Shown here in pieces: positions 44,055 to 53,794 of a stretch of 64,000 bases of DNA. Position numbers and translations under genes: made by a program. Each line of letters opens with the position of its first letter. The first letter of the stretch is position 1. The stretch comes from Paenirhodobacter enshiensis (lineage in GTDB: Bacteria > Pseudomonadota > Alphaproteobacteria > Rhodobacterales > Rhodobacteraceae): contig NZ_JFZB01000012.1 of NCBI RefSeq assembly GCF_000740785.1, positions 1 to 64,000 of the forward strand. The letters are read 5' to 3'. The notes beneath the pieces were generated by a model. That model made no database searches. It saw nothing but the letters and a program-made list of their open reading frames with translations, and had not been told where the DNA came from.

Positions 44055-45011
44055 TCAAGCCGCGGATCGGCGCAGCGTGTCGCGGGGCAGCTCGCCGAAC
44101 AGGGTGCGGTAATCCTGCGCGAAACGGCCGAAATGCCAGAAGCCCGTGGCGGTCGCGGCTTCGGTTACGCTCAGCCCCTCGCGGATGCGCCGGCGCGCCG
44201 CGTTCAGCCGCAGCGCCCGGACATAGGCGAGCGGCCGCATCCCCAGCTCGCGCGCGAAGACATATTGCAGATTGCGCCGGCTGATGCCGATGGCGTGGCA
44301 CAGGCTGTCGATGTCGGTCGGATCCTCGGGGCGGGCGGCCTCGACGATGGTGCGCAGGCGCGCGATGGCCTCGGCGCCCGACAGCCGCTCGCCCGCGTCG
44401 GTTTCATCGGCGTCGGCCGAGAGCAGGCTTTCGCGGATCAGCCCGGCGATCTCGTCGAGCATGGCGCGGGTCTCGGCCCCCGTCATCGCGCCCTCGGCGA
44501 TCTTGCCGAACGCGTCGCCGAGCGTCAGGCCAAGCCGGTTGCGCAGCCCCTCGGGTGCCGCGCGCAGGCCCGGCCGGGCGAGACGCAGGGCGAGCCGCTC
44601 GCGCTCGGGCTCGGCACAGGGCGCGAGAAGACGGGCGCGGCTCAGCTCGATCCCGGCGATGTCGAGGCCGGCGGGGGTGTGGAACTCGAACCCGTCATGG
44701 CCGGAGAAGAGATGCAGCTGGCGGCCGTCGCAATGTCGGCCGCAGAACAGCGCCGCCCCGCCGATGAACCGCGGCACGCCGAGTGCGACGACATCCGGGC
44801 CCAGATCGCCGCTTTGCAACAGCGCCTGCGAGGTCACCTCGCGAAACAGATAGGCGCCGCCGAGTTCGGCATCCTCCAGCCGGCCCTGGAACCGGCCGGG
44901 CGCGAGCTGGCTGTAGCTTTGATTCCAGCCCTCCAGCAGCGCCGATTGCTCGTCGATGTCGGTGGTATTCAGCACGCGGGCGGCCGGCGGATCGGGTCGG
45001 GCTGGGGTCAT
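44055..45011 (-). CDS. eutR: AraC-family regulator of ethanolamine use (EutR-like)
   Basis: This 318-residue regulator ends in an AraC-type double helix-turn-helix (about 215-315). The second recognition unit, TATGFWHFGRFAQDYRTLFGELPRDTL, is very close to that of EutR, the activator of ethanolamine genes that senses ethanolamine plus adenosylcobalamin. The N-terminal ~200 residues would be the effector part. It is divergent from the ethanolamine permease gene across 280 bp containing two palindromes. Identification rests on both the C-terminal match and the eut genes next door. Confidence 0.85.
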   Translation of the reverse strand: MTPARPDPPAARVLNTTDIDEQSALLEGWNQSYSQLAPGRFQGRLEDAELGGAYLFREVTSQALLQSGDLGPDVVALGVPRFIGGAALFCGRHCDGRQLHLFSGHDGFEFHTPAGLDIAGIELSRARLLAPCAEPERERLALRLARPGLRAAPEGLRNRLGLTLGDAFGKIAEGAMTGAETRAMLDEIAGLIRESLLSADADETDAGERLSGAEAIARLRTIVEAARPEDPTDIDSLCHAIGISRRNLQYVFARELGMRPLAYVRALRLNAARRRIREGLSVTEAATATGFWHFGRFAQDYRTLFGELPRDTLRRSAA

Positions 45012-45145
45012 GGCGCCATCCTGCGCCCTGTCAGCGCCGAGTCGTCTCCGGCGTGGGGTCCGGAGGCGCGAAAACTTTCACCCGCGGAATTTATCATCCT
45101 TCATGCGAAAAACCATCCTGTTTTTTGGGCGACCTGAAAAGCGAC

Positions 45146-45185
45146 GGTCGGTCGATCCGACCAAAGCGGCGATTTGCCGAAATCG
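45146..45185. promoter_or_regulatory. Two palindromes in the eutR-permease divergent promoter
   Basis: GGTCGG-N5-CCGACC spans 45146-45162 and CGATTT-GCCG-AAATCG spans 45170-45185. Both are perfect dyads in the 280-bp divergent space. They may be EutR or other regulator sites. The remaining leader holds T-rich and A-rich patches but no clear cobalamin riboswitch. Confidence 0.5.
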
Positions 45186-45291
45186 GATAGTCGGACAGCG
45201 GGGTGCGGATACTCCGGGCGGCATTTCCCGGTTCCGGCGCCGCACGGCCGCCCTCCGGGAGGCGCGAAACAACCATAACAGGGGAACGGAA

Positions 45292-46671
45292 ATGGCATCG
45301 GATAACGCGGGGACGACGGGCGGGCAGCAGCTCAGCAAGTCGCTCGGAACGGTTCAGCTCTGGGGGATCGCCGTCGGGCTGGTGATTTCGGGCGAGTATT
45401 TCGGCTGGAGCTATGGCTGGGGCACGGCGGGCACGCTCGGCTTCCTGATCGCGGCGGCCTTCGTCGCGGTGATGTACACCACCTTCATCTTCAGCTTCAC
45501 CGAGCTGACTACGATGATCCCCCATGCCGGCGGCCCCTTCGCCTATGCCCGCGCGGGTCTCGGCGAGACGGGGGCGCTGTTCGCCGGCCTCGCCACGCTG
45601 ATCGAGTTCGTCTTCGCCACGCCGGCCATCGCGCTGGCCATCGGCGCCTATCTGAACGTGCAGTTCCCGGACATCTCGCCCAAGGCGGCGGCGGTCTGCG
45701 CCTATCTGGTGTTCATGACGCTGAACATCCTCGGCGTGTCGATCGCGGCGACCTTCGAACTCGTGGTCACCGTCATCGCCATCGGCGAGCTTCTGGTGTT
45801 CATGGGCGTCGTCGCGCCGGGCTTCGAGTGGTCGAACTTCACCGCCGGGGGCTGGATGGGGCAGGACAGCTTCTCCTTCGCCGGGATCCCGGCGATCTTC
45901 GCGGCAATCCCCTTCGCGATCTGGTTCTTCCTGGCGATCGAGGGCGTCGCGATGGCGGCCGAGGAAGCGCGCGATCCGAAGCGTTCGATCCCGCGCGCCT
46001 ATATCGCCGGCATCCTGACGCTGGTCGTCCTCGCGCTCGGCGTGATGATCTTCGCGGGCGGCGCCGGCGACTGGACCAAGCTGTCCGACATCAACGACCC
46101 GCTGCCGCAGGCGATGCGCTATATCGTCGGCGACAACAGCGGCTGGCTGCACATGCTGGTGTGGCTCGGTCTGTTCGGTCTGGTGGCCTCGTTCCACGGC
46201 ATCATCATGGGCTATTCGCGGCAGATCTTCGCGCTCGCGCGCGCTGGCTTCCTGCCGCCCGCGCTCGCTGCGGTGCATCCGCGCTTCAAGACGCCGCACC
46301 GCGCCATCCTGACCGGCGGCGTGATCGGCATCGCGGCGATCTTCAGCGACAATCTGATCGTGATCGGCGGTCAGCCGCTGACCGCGAACATTGTCACCAT
46401 GTCGGTGTTCGGCGCCATCGTGATGTATGTGCTGAGCATGTGGAGCCTGTTCAACCTGCGCCGCACCCGCCCCGATGCGCCGCGCAGCTACCGCGCGCCG
46501 CTTTATCCGCTGTTTCCGCTGATCGCGCTGGTTTTCGCGCTGATCTGTCTGGTGGCGATGGTGCTGACGAATTTCCTTGTCGCGGCGATCTTCGTGGCGA
46601 TCATGGTCGTGGGCTACCTTTACTTCCGTCTGACCGGCCATCACCGCGCCGCCGCGGCGGATGCGGCGTAA
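45292..46671 (+). CDS. eat: Ethanolamine permease (APC superfamily)
   Basis: This 459-residue inner-membrane protein is an amino-acid/polyamine/organocation carrier closely resembling ethanolamine permeases. It has twelve predicted helices. Segments typical of the group are LWGIAVGLVISGEYFGWSYG near residue 20, ELTTMIPHAGGPFAYARAGLG near residue 74 and AIEGVAMAAEEARDPKRSIPRAY near residue 217. The ATG after GGGGAACGG gives the expected length; upstream in-frame codons cover the promoter palindromes. It is first of the operon with eutB and eutC, 65 bp before eutB. Confidence 0.9.
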   Translation: MASDNAGTTGGQQLSKSLGTVQLWGIAVGLVISGEYFGWSYGWGTAGTLGFLIAAAFVAVMYTTFIFSFTELTTMIPHAGGPFAYARAGLGETGALFAGLATLIEFVFATPAIALAIGAYLNVQFPDISPKAAAVCAYLVFMTLNILGVSIAATFELVVTVIAIGELLVFMGVVAPGFEWSNFTAGGWMGQDSFSFAGIPAIFAAIPFAIWFFLAIEGVAMAAEEARDPKRSIPRAYIAGILTLVVLALGVMIFAGGAGDWTKLSDINDPLPQAMRYIVGDNSGWLHMLVWLGLFGLVASFHGIIMGYSRQIFALARAGFLPPALAAVHPRFKTPHRAILTGGVIGIAAIFSDNLIVIGGQPLTANIVTMSVFGAIVMYVLSMWSLFNLRRTRPDAPRSYRAPLYPLFPLIALVFALICLVAMVLTNFLVAAIFVAIMVVGYLYFRLTGHHRAAAADAA

Positions 46672-46736
46672 GGGCCGCGCAACGCACTGACTTCATGTCC
46701 GGCCTGCCGGCCGGGCATCCAATTCTGGAGGCGTGA

Positions 46737-48122
46737 ATGACCGGCTATTCCCACAGCTTCGGCGGAGAGACCTACCGCTTCGCATCGCTCGCGGCGCTGA
46801 TGGCCTGCGCGACACCGGCACGCTCGGGCGATGCCCTCGCCGGGATCGCGGCCGCCGACGACGAAGAGCGGGTGGCGGCGCAGATGGCGCTGGCCGATCT
46901 GCCGCTCTCGACCTTTCTCGTCGATCATGTCGTGCCCTACGAGACCGACGAGGTCACCCGCCTGATCCAGGACAGCCATGATGCGCGCGCCTTCGCGCCC
47001 ATCGCGGCGCTGACCGTGGGCGGGTTCCGCGACTGGCTGCTGTCGGATCGCGCGGATGCGGCGAGCCTCGCCGCCCTCGCCCCCGGCCTGACGCCCGAGA
47101 TGGTCGCCGCCGTCAGCAAGATCTGCCGCAATCAGGATCTGATCCTGATCGCCAGCAAGGTCCGCGTCACCACCGCATTCCGCAACACCATCGGGCTCAA
47201 GGGGCGGATGTCGACCCGGCTTCAGCCCAACCACCCGACCGACGATCCGGCGGGTATCGCGGCCTCGATCCTCGACGGGCTGATGTTCGGCAATGGCGAT
47301 GCGGTGATCGGGATCAACCCGGCCTCCGACAGCCTGCCGGCGGTCGAGAAACTGTTGCGGATGCTCGACGAGGTGATCCGCCGCTACGACATTCCGACGC
47401 AAAGCTGCGTGCTGACCCATGTCACGAACTCGATCGAGCTGGTCTCGCGCGGGGTGCCGGTCGATCTGGTGTTCCAGTCGATCGCCGGGACCGAGGCGGC
47501 GAACCGCAGCTTCGGCATCGACCTCGCGCTGCTGCGCGAGGGGCGCGAGGCGGCGCTGTCGCTCGGCCGCGGCACGGTCGGCGAGAACGTGATGTATCTG
47601 GAGACCGGGCAGGGTTCGGCGCTCTCGGCCAATGCCCATCACGGCGTCGATCAGCAGACGCTCGAGGCGCGCGCCTATGCCGTCGCGCGGATGTGCAAGC
47701 CGCTTCTGGTCAACACCGTCGTCGGCTTCATCGGGCCGGAATATCTGTATGACGGGCGCCAGATCGCGCGCGCGGCTCTGGAGGATCACTTCTGCGGCAA
47801 GCTCCTCGGCCTGCCGATGGGCTGCGACATCTGTTACACCAACCACGCCGAGGCCGATCAGAACGACATGGACACCATCCTGACGCTTCTGGGCGTCGCG
47901 GGGATCACCTTCATCATGGGCATTCCGGGGTCTGACGACGTGATGCTGAACTATCAGACCACCTCGTTCCACGATGCGCTTTACCTGCGCAAAGTGCTGG
48001 GGCTGCGCCCTGCGCCCGAGTTCGAGGCCTGGCTCGGCGAAACCGGGATTTTCCGCGACGGCGGGCTGAGCGGCGAGATCCCTGCCCCGTTCCGGCGGGC
48101 CATCGGCGGAGAAGCGGCATGA
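46737..48122 (+). CDS. eutB: Ethanolamine ammonia-lyase large subunit
   Basis: This 461-residue subunit carries the substrate site of the adenosylcobalamin-dependent lyase that splits ethanolamine into acetaldehyde and ammonia. Length and motifs are those of Eut[40 protein letters not shown] is represented by its ordered pieces between residues 136 and 174. [19 protein letters not shown] follows near residue 182, and [20 protein letters not shown] near residue 360. ATG follows GGAGGCG. It overlaps eutC by 4 bp. No microcompartment shell, EutA reactivase or acetaldehyde dehydrogenase gene is adjacent. Confidence 0.96.
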   Translation: MTGYSHSFGGETYRFASLAALMACATPARSGDALAGIAAADDEERVAAQMALADLPLSTFLVDHVVPYETDEVTRLIQDSHDARAFAPIAALTVGGFRDWLLSDRADAASLAALAPGLTPEMVAAVSKICRNQDLILIASKVRVTTAFRNTIGLKGRMSTRLQPNHPTDDPAGIAASILDGLMFGNGDAVIGINPASDSLPAVEKLLRMLDEVIRRYDIPTQSCVLTHVTNSIELVSRGVPVDLVFQSIAGTEAANRSFGIDLALLREGREAALSLGRGTVGENVMYLETGQGSALSANAHHGVDQQTLEARAYAVARMCKPLLVNTVVGFIGPEYLYDGRQIARAALEDHFCGKLLGLPMGCDICYTNHAEADQNDMDTILTLLGVAGITFIMGIPGSDDVMLNYQTTSFHDALYLRKVLGLRPAPEFEAWLGETGIFRDGGLSGEIPAPFRRAIGGEAA

Positions 48123-48922
48123 GCGACAACGATCCCATCGTCTTTCCGAGTGGCTGGACCCGGTTGCGGGCGCTGACGCCGGCGCGCATCGCGCTCGGCC
48201 GCGCCGGAACCAGCCTGCCCACTGCACCGCATCTGGAATTCCAGTTCGCCCATGCCCGGGCGCGGAAGGCCGTGCATCTGAGCCTCGACCGCGAAGCACT
48301 GGCAGCGGAGCTTGCGGCCGCGGGGCTCGGCACGCTTCTTCTCGACAGTGCGGCCGAAAGCCGGGCGGTCTACCTGCAACGGCCGGACCTCGGCCGGCAG
48401 CTGTCCGCGGCCTCGCGCGAGCGGCTGCATGACGCGGCGACCGGCCCGGTCGATCTGGCGCTGGTGGTGGGCGACGGGCTTTCGGCCACCGCCATCGCGG
48501 CGAATGCGGTGCCGTTTCTGCGCGTGCTGATGCCCTCCGTCGTCGCGCGCGGGTTGACCATGGCACCGGTCGCCATCGTCTCGCAGGCGCGCGTCGCCGT
48601 GGGCGACGAGATCGGCGCGGGGTTCGGTGCGCGCATGGTCGTCGTGCTGATCGGCGAGCGGCCGGGGCTGAGCTCGCCCGACAGCATGGGGATCTATCTG
48701 ACCTACGCCCCCCGCCCCGGGCTGACGGACGAGGCGCGCAACTGCATCTCGAACGTGCGCGCAGCCGGGCTGAGCTATCCCGAAGCCGCTCACAAGCTGA
48801 TGTTCCTGATGGACGAATCCTTCCGCCGCGGGCTTTCCGGCGTGCAGCTGAAGGACGAGGCCGACACCCTGGCCCTCGACGGAGCCGGGCCGGGACGCAA
48901 CTTCCTGCTGCCCGAGGCGTAG
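48119..48922 (+). CDS. eutC: Ethanolamine ammonia-lyase small subunit
   Basis: This 267-residue subunit completes the cobalamin-binding site of ethanolamine ammonia-lyase. [20 protein letters not shown] near residue 22 and [20 protein letters not shown] near residue 115 are EutC landmarks. [36 protein letters not shown] occurs in order from residue 161. It is somewhat shorter than enterobacterial EutC at the N-terminus, as is common outside the enterics. ATGA couples it to eutB. It ends 16 bp from the convergent LysR gene. Confidence 0.95.
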   Translation: MSDNDPIVFPSGWTRLRALTPARIALGRAGTSLPTAPHLEFQFAHARARKAVHLSLDREALAAELAAAGLGTLLLDSAAESRAVYLQRPDLGRQLSAASRERLHDAATGPVDLALVVGDGLSATAIAANAVPFLRVLMPSVVARGLTMAPVAIVSQARVAVGDEIGAGFGARMVVVLIGERPGLSSPDSMGIYLTYAPRPGLTDEARNCISNVRAAGLSYPEAAHKLMFLMDESFRRGLSGVQLKDEADTLALDGAGPGRNFLLPEA

Positions 48923-48938
48923 GGACTGCCGACCGCCG

Positions 48939-49865
48939 TCAGATCGCGAAGCCCGCCTCGATGTCCAGCACCCCGCGCCGGATCACCGAGATCAGGGTTT
49001 GCACCATCTGCGACGGCGTATCGTAGGCCGACAGCAGCAGCCACATCACCAGCTTCGGCTGCTGCACCAGCGGGCGGAACACCACCTTGTCCGGGCCCCA
49101 GCCGATCGAGGCGAGTTGCGGCACCAACGCCACGCCGCAGCCCTGACTGACCAGCGAACAGGCGGTGTCGGCCATCTGCGCTTCGAGGTTCGATTCCATG
49201 CTGACGCCGGCGCGGCTCATCGTCTCCAGCACGATCTGTTGCGAGCGGTCCTCGTGGCTGAGCGTGATCAGCCGGTCGCGGCGCAGTTCGCGCAGATCGA
49301 CCGGGCCGTGCAGCCCCGCCAGCGGATGATGCGCCGGCAGCGCCACCACCAGCGAGATTTCCGCGAAGGGCCGGCAGATCACCCCGTGGTCGTTCGACGG
49401 CACCATCGAGATCCCGAAGTCCGCCATCCGCGTCAGCATCGCGCCCGCGATATCGGCCGAGTTGCGGGTGTGCAGCGACAGCCGCACATTCGGCCGGTCG
49501 CGCAGGAAGCGCGCCGCGAACAGCGGCAGCGCGCGCAGACTGAGCGCCGGATAGGCCATCGCCGAAATATCGCCGCGCTCCATCTGCCGGATTGCGCGGG
49601 CGGTGTTCTCGATGCGGGCGAAACCGGCCTCCAGCGTGTCGGTTTCGATCATCAGGCTGCGCGCCTCGGCGGTGGGCAGCAGGCGCCCGCCTACCTTGGT
49701 GAACAGCGCGAATCCGCAGCTTTCCTCGAAACTCTTCAGCAGTTTGCTGACCGCGGGTTGACTGATGAACATCTGCTCCGCCGCCTGCGTGACGGAACCG
49801 CATCGCATGACGGCGTTGAACGCCTCGATCTGCCGCATATTCGGGCGCATGGCCGGGTTGTCCAT
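48939..49865 (-). CDS. LysR-family regulator, OccR/NocR-like
   Basis: This 308-residue regulator has the LysR winged helix MRQIEAFNAVMRCGSVTQAA...FISQPAVSKLLKSFEESCGFALF at residues about 10-55 and an effector domain. The wording of the helix region recalls opine regulators OccR/NocR. It is divergent across 97 bp from the importer-oxidase operon, the standard arrangement for a LysR activator. A TTATCGAATCCATAA element lies in that gap. The ATG at 49865 follows TGATGGA; an internal ATG five codons later is also possible. Confidence 0.87.
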   Translation of the reverse strand: MDNPAMRPNMRQIEAFNAVMRCGSVTQAAEQMFISQPAVSKLLKSFEESCGFALFTKVGGRLLPTAEARSLMIETDTLEAGFARIENTARAIRQMERGDISAMAYPALSLRALPLFAARFLRDRPNVRLSLHTRNSADIAGAMLTRMADFGISMVPSNDHGVICRPFAEISLVVALPAHHPLAGLHGPVDLRELRRDRLITLSHEDRSQQIVLETMSRAGVSMESNLEAQMADTACSLVSQGCGVALVPQLASIGWGPDKVVFRPLVQQPKLVMWLLLSAYDTPSQMVQTLISVIRRGVLDIEAGFAI

Positions 49866-49874
49866 TCCATCAGG

Positions 49875-49889
49875 TTATCGAATCCATAA
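49875..49889. promoter_or_regulatory. Putative LysR box before the importer-oxidase operon
   Basis: TTATCGAATCCATAA has TTAT and ATAA arms around seven bases and satisfies T-N11-A. It lies 10 bp from the LysR start and 74 bp before the binding-protein gene in an AT-rich divergent promoter. Confidence 0.45.
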
Positions 49890-49962
49890 TTAATATCATT
49901 TGCGCGAGGCCGCAAAGGGCTGTCTGCTGAGGTCAAGAAAATCACCAACAGGGATCAAGGCC

Positions 49963-51003
49963 ATGACCAGGCACCACCGCTTTCTTCTGGCACTGACGAC
50001 CGCGGCTACGCTGGCGGGCGCGGGCAGCGCCCTTGCCGAAACCAGGACGCTGACCGTGGGCGGCTACGGCGGTTCGTTCGAGACGCTGCTGAAACAGGAC
50101 ATCATCCCGGCTTTCGAAAAGGCCCATGACGTCAGGATCGCCTTCGTTCCGGGCAATTCGACCGAAAATCTCGCCCGTCTTCAGGCGCAGAAGAACGCGC
50201 AGGAAATGGATGTCGTCATCCTCGATGACGGCCCGATGTATCAGGCCGATGCGCTCGGTTTCTGCGCGCCGCTCAAGCCGCTGCCGATGGCGGGTGACAT
50301 CTATCACATCGCGAAGATCGGGCCGGACACCATCGGTATCGGCTTCGTCGCGACGGGGCTCGTCTACAACAAGGACTGGTTCAAGGAAAAGGGCTGGCCC
50401 GCACCGACCAGCTGGGAGGATCTGAAGGATCCGAAATTCGATCAGATCCTGTCGATCCCGCCGATCTCCAACACCTACGGGCTTCATGCGCTGGTGATGG
50501 CGGCGCGTCTGGCGGGTGGCGGCGAGAAGAACATCGACCCCGGCTTCAAGTCGTTCGAGGACGACATCGCGCCGCAGGTGCTGACCTTCGAGCCCTCCTC
50601 GGGCAAGATGTCGGAGCTGTTCCAGTCGAAGGAAGTGGCGCTCGCGGTCTGGGGGTCGGGGCGGGCGAAGGCGGTCGCGGACAGCGGCTTCCCGATGGGC
50701 TTCGTCTATCCGAAGGAAGGCGCCGTCGCGCTGATGCTGGCGGCCTGCCCGGTGGTGAATTCGGATGTGCCCGACCTGTCTCAGGAATTCATCCAATACC
50801 TTCTGCAGCCCGATGTTCAGGTCAAGCTGGCGATCGCGCAGGGTGCCGGACCGGTGAACAAGAAGGCCGTTCTGCCCGACGATCTGGCCGCGATCGTTCC
50901 CTACCGCGACTCGATCTCCAAGCTGGTCAAGGTCGACTGGGACACCATCAACCAGCACCGCGACGAATGGACGACCCGCTGGTCGCGCGAAGTCGAGAAG
51001 TAA
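49963..51003 (+). CDS. ABC importer substrate-binding protein (PotD/spermidine-putrescine type)
   Basis: This 346-residue periplasmic protein is of the COG0687/SBP_bac_8 group that binds polyamines, opine-like or other charged small molecules. Signal peptide: residues 1-27 (RHHRFLLALTTAATLAGAGSALA). The mature protein begins ETRTLTVGGYGGSFETLLKQD. Landmarks are MDVVILDDGPMYQADALGF near residue 86 and LVYNKDWFKEKGWPAPTSWEDL near residue 131. The second ATG of the long frame is used since the signal peptide begins there. A hairpin follows before the ATPase gene and would allow higher expression of this protein than of the rest. Confidence 0.88.
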   Translation: MTRHHRFLLALTTAATLAGAGSALAETRTLTVGGYGGSFETLLKQDIIPAFEKAHDVRIAFVPGNSTENLARLQAQKNAQEMDVVILDDGPMYQADALGFCAPLKPLPMAGDIYHIAKIGPDTIGIGFVATGLVYNKDWFKEKGWPAPTSWEDLKDPKFDQILSIPPISNTYGLHALVMAARLAGGGEKNIDPGFKSFEDDIAPQVLTFEPSSGKMSELFQSKEVALAVWGSGRAKAVADSGFPMGFVYPKEGAVALMLAACPVVNSDVPDLSQEFIQYLLQPDVQVKLAIAQGAGPVNKKAVLPDDLAAIVPYRDSISKLVKVDWDTINQHRDEWTTRWSREVEK

Positions 51004-51019
51004 TCCTCTCCCCAGCCTC

Positions 51020-51052
51020 GGCGGCGGGTTCGCCCGCCGCCGCTTTTGTTTT
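51020..51052 (+). terminator. Attenuator-type hairpin between binding-protein and ATPase genes
   Basis: GGCGGCGGG at 51020-51028 pairs perfectly with CCCGCCGCC at 51033-51041 over a TTCG tetraloop, followed by GCTTTTGTTTT. Lying between the first and second genes of one operon, it probably acts as a partial terminator or 3' stabiliser that raises binding-protein dosage. Confidence 0.85.
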
Positions 51053-51078
51053 CCGTCCAAGCTGAACCGGAGCGAAGC

Positions 51079-52146
51079 ATGGCCTTCCTTGAGCTTCATG
51101 GCCTGACCAAGCGCTATGGCACCATCACCGCCGTCGACAGCATGACGCTGAATGTCGAGAAGAACAGCTTCGTGTCGCTGCTCGGCCCGTCGGGCTGCGG
51201 CAAGACCACCACCTTGCAGATGGTCGCCGGGTTCGAGACCCCGACCGAGGGCCGCATCCTGCTGAACGGGCGCGATCTTTCGGCGATCCCGGCACGCGAA
51301 CGCGGCCTCGGCATCGTGTTCCAGAGCTATGCGCTCTTCATGCACATGACGGTGGCCGAGAACGTCGCCTTCGGCCTCGAGATGCGCAAGGTCGGCAAGG
51401 CCGAGCGCGCGCGCCGGGTCGCGGCGGCGCTCGATCTGGTGCATCTGTCGCATCTGGCGGACCGCTATCCGCGCGCGATGTCGGGCGGCCAGCGTCAGCG
51501 CGTCGCCCTCGCCCGCGCGCTGGTGATCGAACCGGAGCTGCTGCTGCTCGACGAACCCTTGTCGAACCTCGACGCCAAGCTGCGCGAGGAGATGCAGCTC
51601 GAACTGCGCCGCATCCAGCGCGAGGCCGGCGTCACCACGCTGATGGTCACGCACGATCAGTCCGAGGCGCTGGCGATGTCGGATCGCGTCGTGGTGATGG
51701 AACGCGGCCATCTGCGCCAGGAAGACGCGCCCTTCGAGGTCTATGAACAGCCCGGGTCGCTGTTCGTGTCGAATTTCCTCGGCAAGAGCAATGTTTACGA
51801 TGCGCGGCTGATCGCGGCAGATGCCACCGGCTCGCGCCTCGTCGTCGCGGGGCGCGAGATCGCCGGACCCGCCGGCGTCACCCTGCCCCCGGGCGATGTC
51901 GCGCTGGTGCTGCGTCCCGAGCGCGTCGAGGTCGTCGCCCCGGACGCCGCGCTGATCGAGGGCCGGGTGATCGAGCGTATCTTCTTCGGCAATCAGTGGC
52001 TGCTGCGCGCCGGGACCCCGTTCGGCGAGATGCTGATCTCGCGGCGCAATTCCGGCCGGGCCGAGGCCGCCGTCGGCGACCGCATCGGCCTTGGCTGGGA
52101 GGCGCACCACATCCGCGTCCTGCCGCGCGAGGAGGCCCGCGCATGA
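51079..52146 (+). CDS. ABC importer ATP-binding protein (PotA-like)
   Basis: This 355-residue ATPase has Walker A GPSGCGKT at 36-43, signature MSGGQRQRVALARAL near residue 134, Walker B LLLLDEPLSNLDAKL near residue 154 and the H-loop VTHDQSEA. Residues about 235-355 form the TOBE/OB regulatory domain (ALVLRPERVEVV). The start is the ATG after CGGAGCGAAGC. ATGA overlaps the first permease gene. Confidence 0.92.
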   Translation: MAFLELHGLTKRYGTITAVDSMTLNVEKNSFVSLLGPSGCGKTTTLQMVAGFETPTEGRILLNGRDLSAIPARERGLGIVFQSYALFMHMTVAENVAFGLEMRKVGKAERARRVAAALDLVHLSHLADRYPRAMSGGQRQRVALARALVIEPELLLLDEPLSNLDAKLREEMQLELRRIQREAGVTTLMVTHDQSEALAMSDRVVVMERGHLRQEDAPFEVYEQPGSLFVSNFLGKSNVYDARLIAADATGSRLVVAGREIAGPAGVTLPPGDVALVLRPERVEVVAPDAALIEGRVIERIFFGNQWLLRAGTPFGEMLISRRNSGRAEAAVGDRIGLGWEAHHIRVLPREEARA

Positions 52147-52997
52147 GCGAGACCCGCCGCAACTGGCTGCTGAGCGCGCCGGGTCTGGTGCTGTTCGGGG
52201 TGCTGCTGTTCGTGCCGCTGGTGATGACCTTCATCCTCAGCCTGAACAGCTTCGACTTCTACGGCGGCATCAAACCGGACATCGGCCCCGGCAATTACTT
52301 CGCGGTGCTGGGCGACGGCTATTACTACACGATCTTCGGCCGCACCTTCGCCATAGCGCTCGTCACCACGGTGATCTGCGTGCTGATCGGCGTGCCCGTC
52401 GCCTGGTTCATGCTGAAGATGACGCCGTTCTGGCGCTCGATCATGGTGCTGGTGGTGATCGGGCCGCTGTTGATCTCGGTGGTGGTGCGCACGCTCGGCT
52501 GGGCGATCATCCTGGGCAACAAGGGCATTGTGAACGACGCGCTGATCCATCTCGGCCTGATCGAGCGACCGATCAAGATGATGTTCACCTCGGGCGGTAT
52601 CGTGGTCGCGCTGGTGCATGTGATGGTGCCGTTCATGGTGCTGGCGGTCTGGGCGGCGCTGCAACGCGCCGATCCGGCGGCGGAACGGGCGGCGGAATCG
52701 CTCGGTGCCGGGACGGTGACGATCTTCCGCCGCGTAGTGGTGCCGCAGGCGCTGCCGGGGATCCTGTCGGGCTCGCTGATCGTGTTCTCGATGTCGGCGA
52801 GCGCCTTCGCCACCCCCGCCATCATCGGCGGCCGGCGCGCCAAGGTGATCGCGACCACGGTCTACGATGAATTCATGGGAACGCTGAACTGGCCGCTCGG
52901 CGCCGCCATCGCGATGCTGCTTCTGGTCAGCGTGGTCGTGGTGATGCTGGCCTGGAACCGGCTGGTGGAACGGCGCGTGGAAAAGGTGATCGGCTGA
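52143..52997 (+). CDS. ABC importer permease (PotB-like)
   Basis: This 284-residue permease has six hydrophobic spans starting with LLSAPGLVLFGVLLFVPLVM. The EAA loop is ERAAESLGAGTVTIFRRVVVPQALPGILSG near residue 180, and it has a periplasmic loop that includes SFDFYGGIKPDIGPGNY. It is joined to the ATPase gene by a 4-bp overlap and to the second permease gene by a TGATG overlap. Confidence 0.9.
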   Translation: MSETRRNWLLSAPGLVLFGVLLFVPLVMTFILSLNSFDFYGGIKPDIGPGNYFAVLGDGYYYTIFGRTFAIALVTTVICVLIGVPVAWFMLKMTPFWRSIMVLVVIGPLLISVVVRTLGWAIILGNKGIVNDALIHLGLIERPIKMMFTSGGIVVALVHVMVPFMVLAVWAALQRADPAAERAAESLGAGTVTIFRRVVVPQALPGILSGSLIVFSMSASAFATPAIIGGRRAKVIATTVYDEFMGTLNWPLGAAIAMLLLVSVVVVMLAWNRLVERRVEKVIG

Positions 52998-53794
52998 TGC
53001 GCAACGGTGTTTTCGCGAAACTGTGCTGCCTGGTCTTCGCGGCCTTCATGCTGGCGCCGATCGTCGTGGTGGTGGGGGTGTCCTTCACGCCGACGGGGTT
53101 CCTGGAATTCCCGCCCTCTGGCATCTCGCTGCGCTGGTTCCGCGCCATCCTCGACGCGCCCGAGTTCATCGAGGGCGGCTGGATCAGCCTCAAGCTCGGT
53201 GTGATCTCGGCGACGCTCGCCGCGGTGATCGCGGTGCCCGCCGCGCTCGCCATCGGGCGGGGCCGTTTCCGGGGGCGCGAGGCGCTCCTTGCCCTCTTCA
53301 TGTCGCCCCTCATGGTGCCGACGGTGGTTCTGGGCATCGCGTTTCTGCGCTTCCTGACGGTGGTCGGGCTGTCGGGCACTTTCACCGGGCTTGCGCTGTG
53401 CCATGCGGTCATCATCCTGCCTTTCGTTCTCAGGCTGGTGCTCGCCTCCATCTCGGGGCTCGACCGGGCGACGGAGCGGGCGGCGGAATCGCTCGGTGCC
53501 GGGGGCTGGACGGTGTTTCGCCGCGTCACCCTGCCCGCCATCGTGCCCGGCATCCTCGGCGGCTGGGTGCTCGCCTTCATCACCAGTTTCGACGAGCTGA
53601 CGGTCTCGGTGTTCATCGTGAACCCCTCAACCACCACGCTGCCGGTGCGGCTCTATTCCCATATCGCGCAGACCACGGACCCGCTGGTCGCCTCGGTCTC
53701 GACGGTGACGATCCTGTTCACCGTGGTGCTGATGATCGTGGTCGATCGCTTCTACGGCCTCGACCGGCTGCTGATCGGAGAAGGAAAGAAATGA
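52997..53794 (+). CDS. ABC importer permease (PotC-like)
   Basis: This 265-residue permease is the second channel subunit. It has six hydrophobic spans and the EAA loop ERAAESLGAGGWTVFRRVTLPAIVPGILGG near residue 156, followed by the typical ELTVSVFIVNPSTTTLPVRLYSHI. It overlaps the first permease gene by one base (TGATG) and the following oxidase gene by four. Confidence 0.9.
   Translation: MRNGVFAKLCCLVFAAFMLAPIVVVVGVSFTPTGFLEFPPSGISLRWFRAILDAPEFIEGGWISLKLGVISATLAAVIAVPAALAIGRGRFRGREALLALFMSPLMVPTVVLGIAFLRFLTVVGLSGTFTGLALCHAVIILPFVLRLVLASISGLDRATERAAESLGAGGWTVFRRVTLPAIVPGILGGWVLAFITSFDELTVSVFIVNPSTTTLPVRLYSHIAQTTDPLVASVSTVTILFTVVLMIVVDRFYGLDRLLIGEGKK

Noticed and set aside
45012-45291. Cobalamin riboswitch before the ethanolamine genes
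   Set aside because: The leader has palindromes, but I could not find the conserved B12-box wording, and it is short for such an element.
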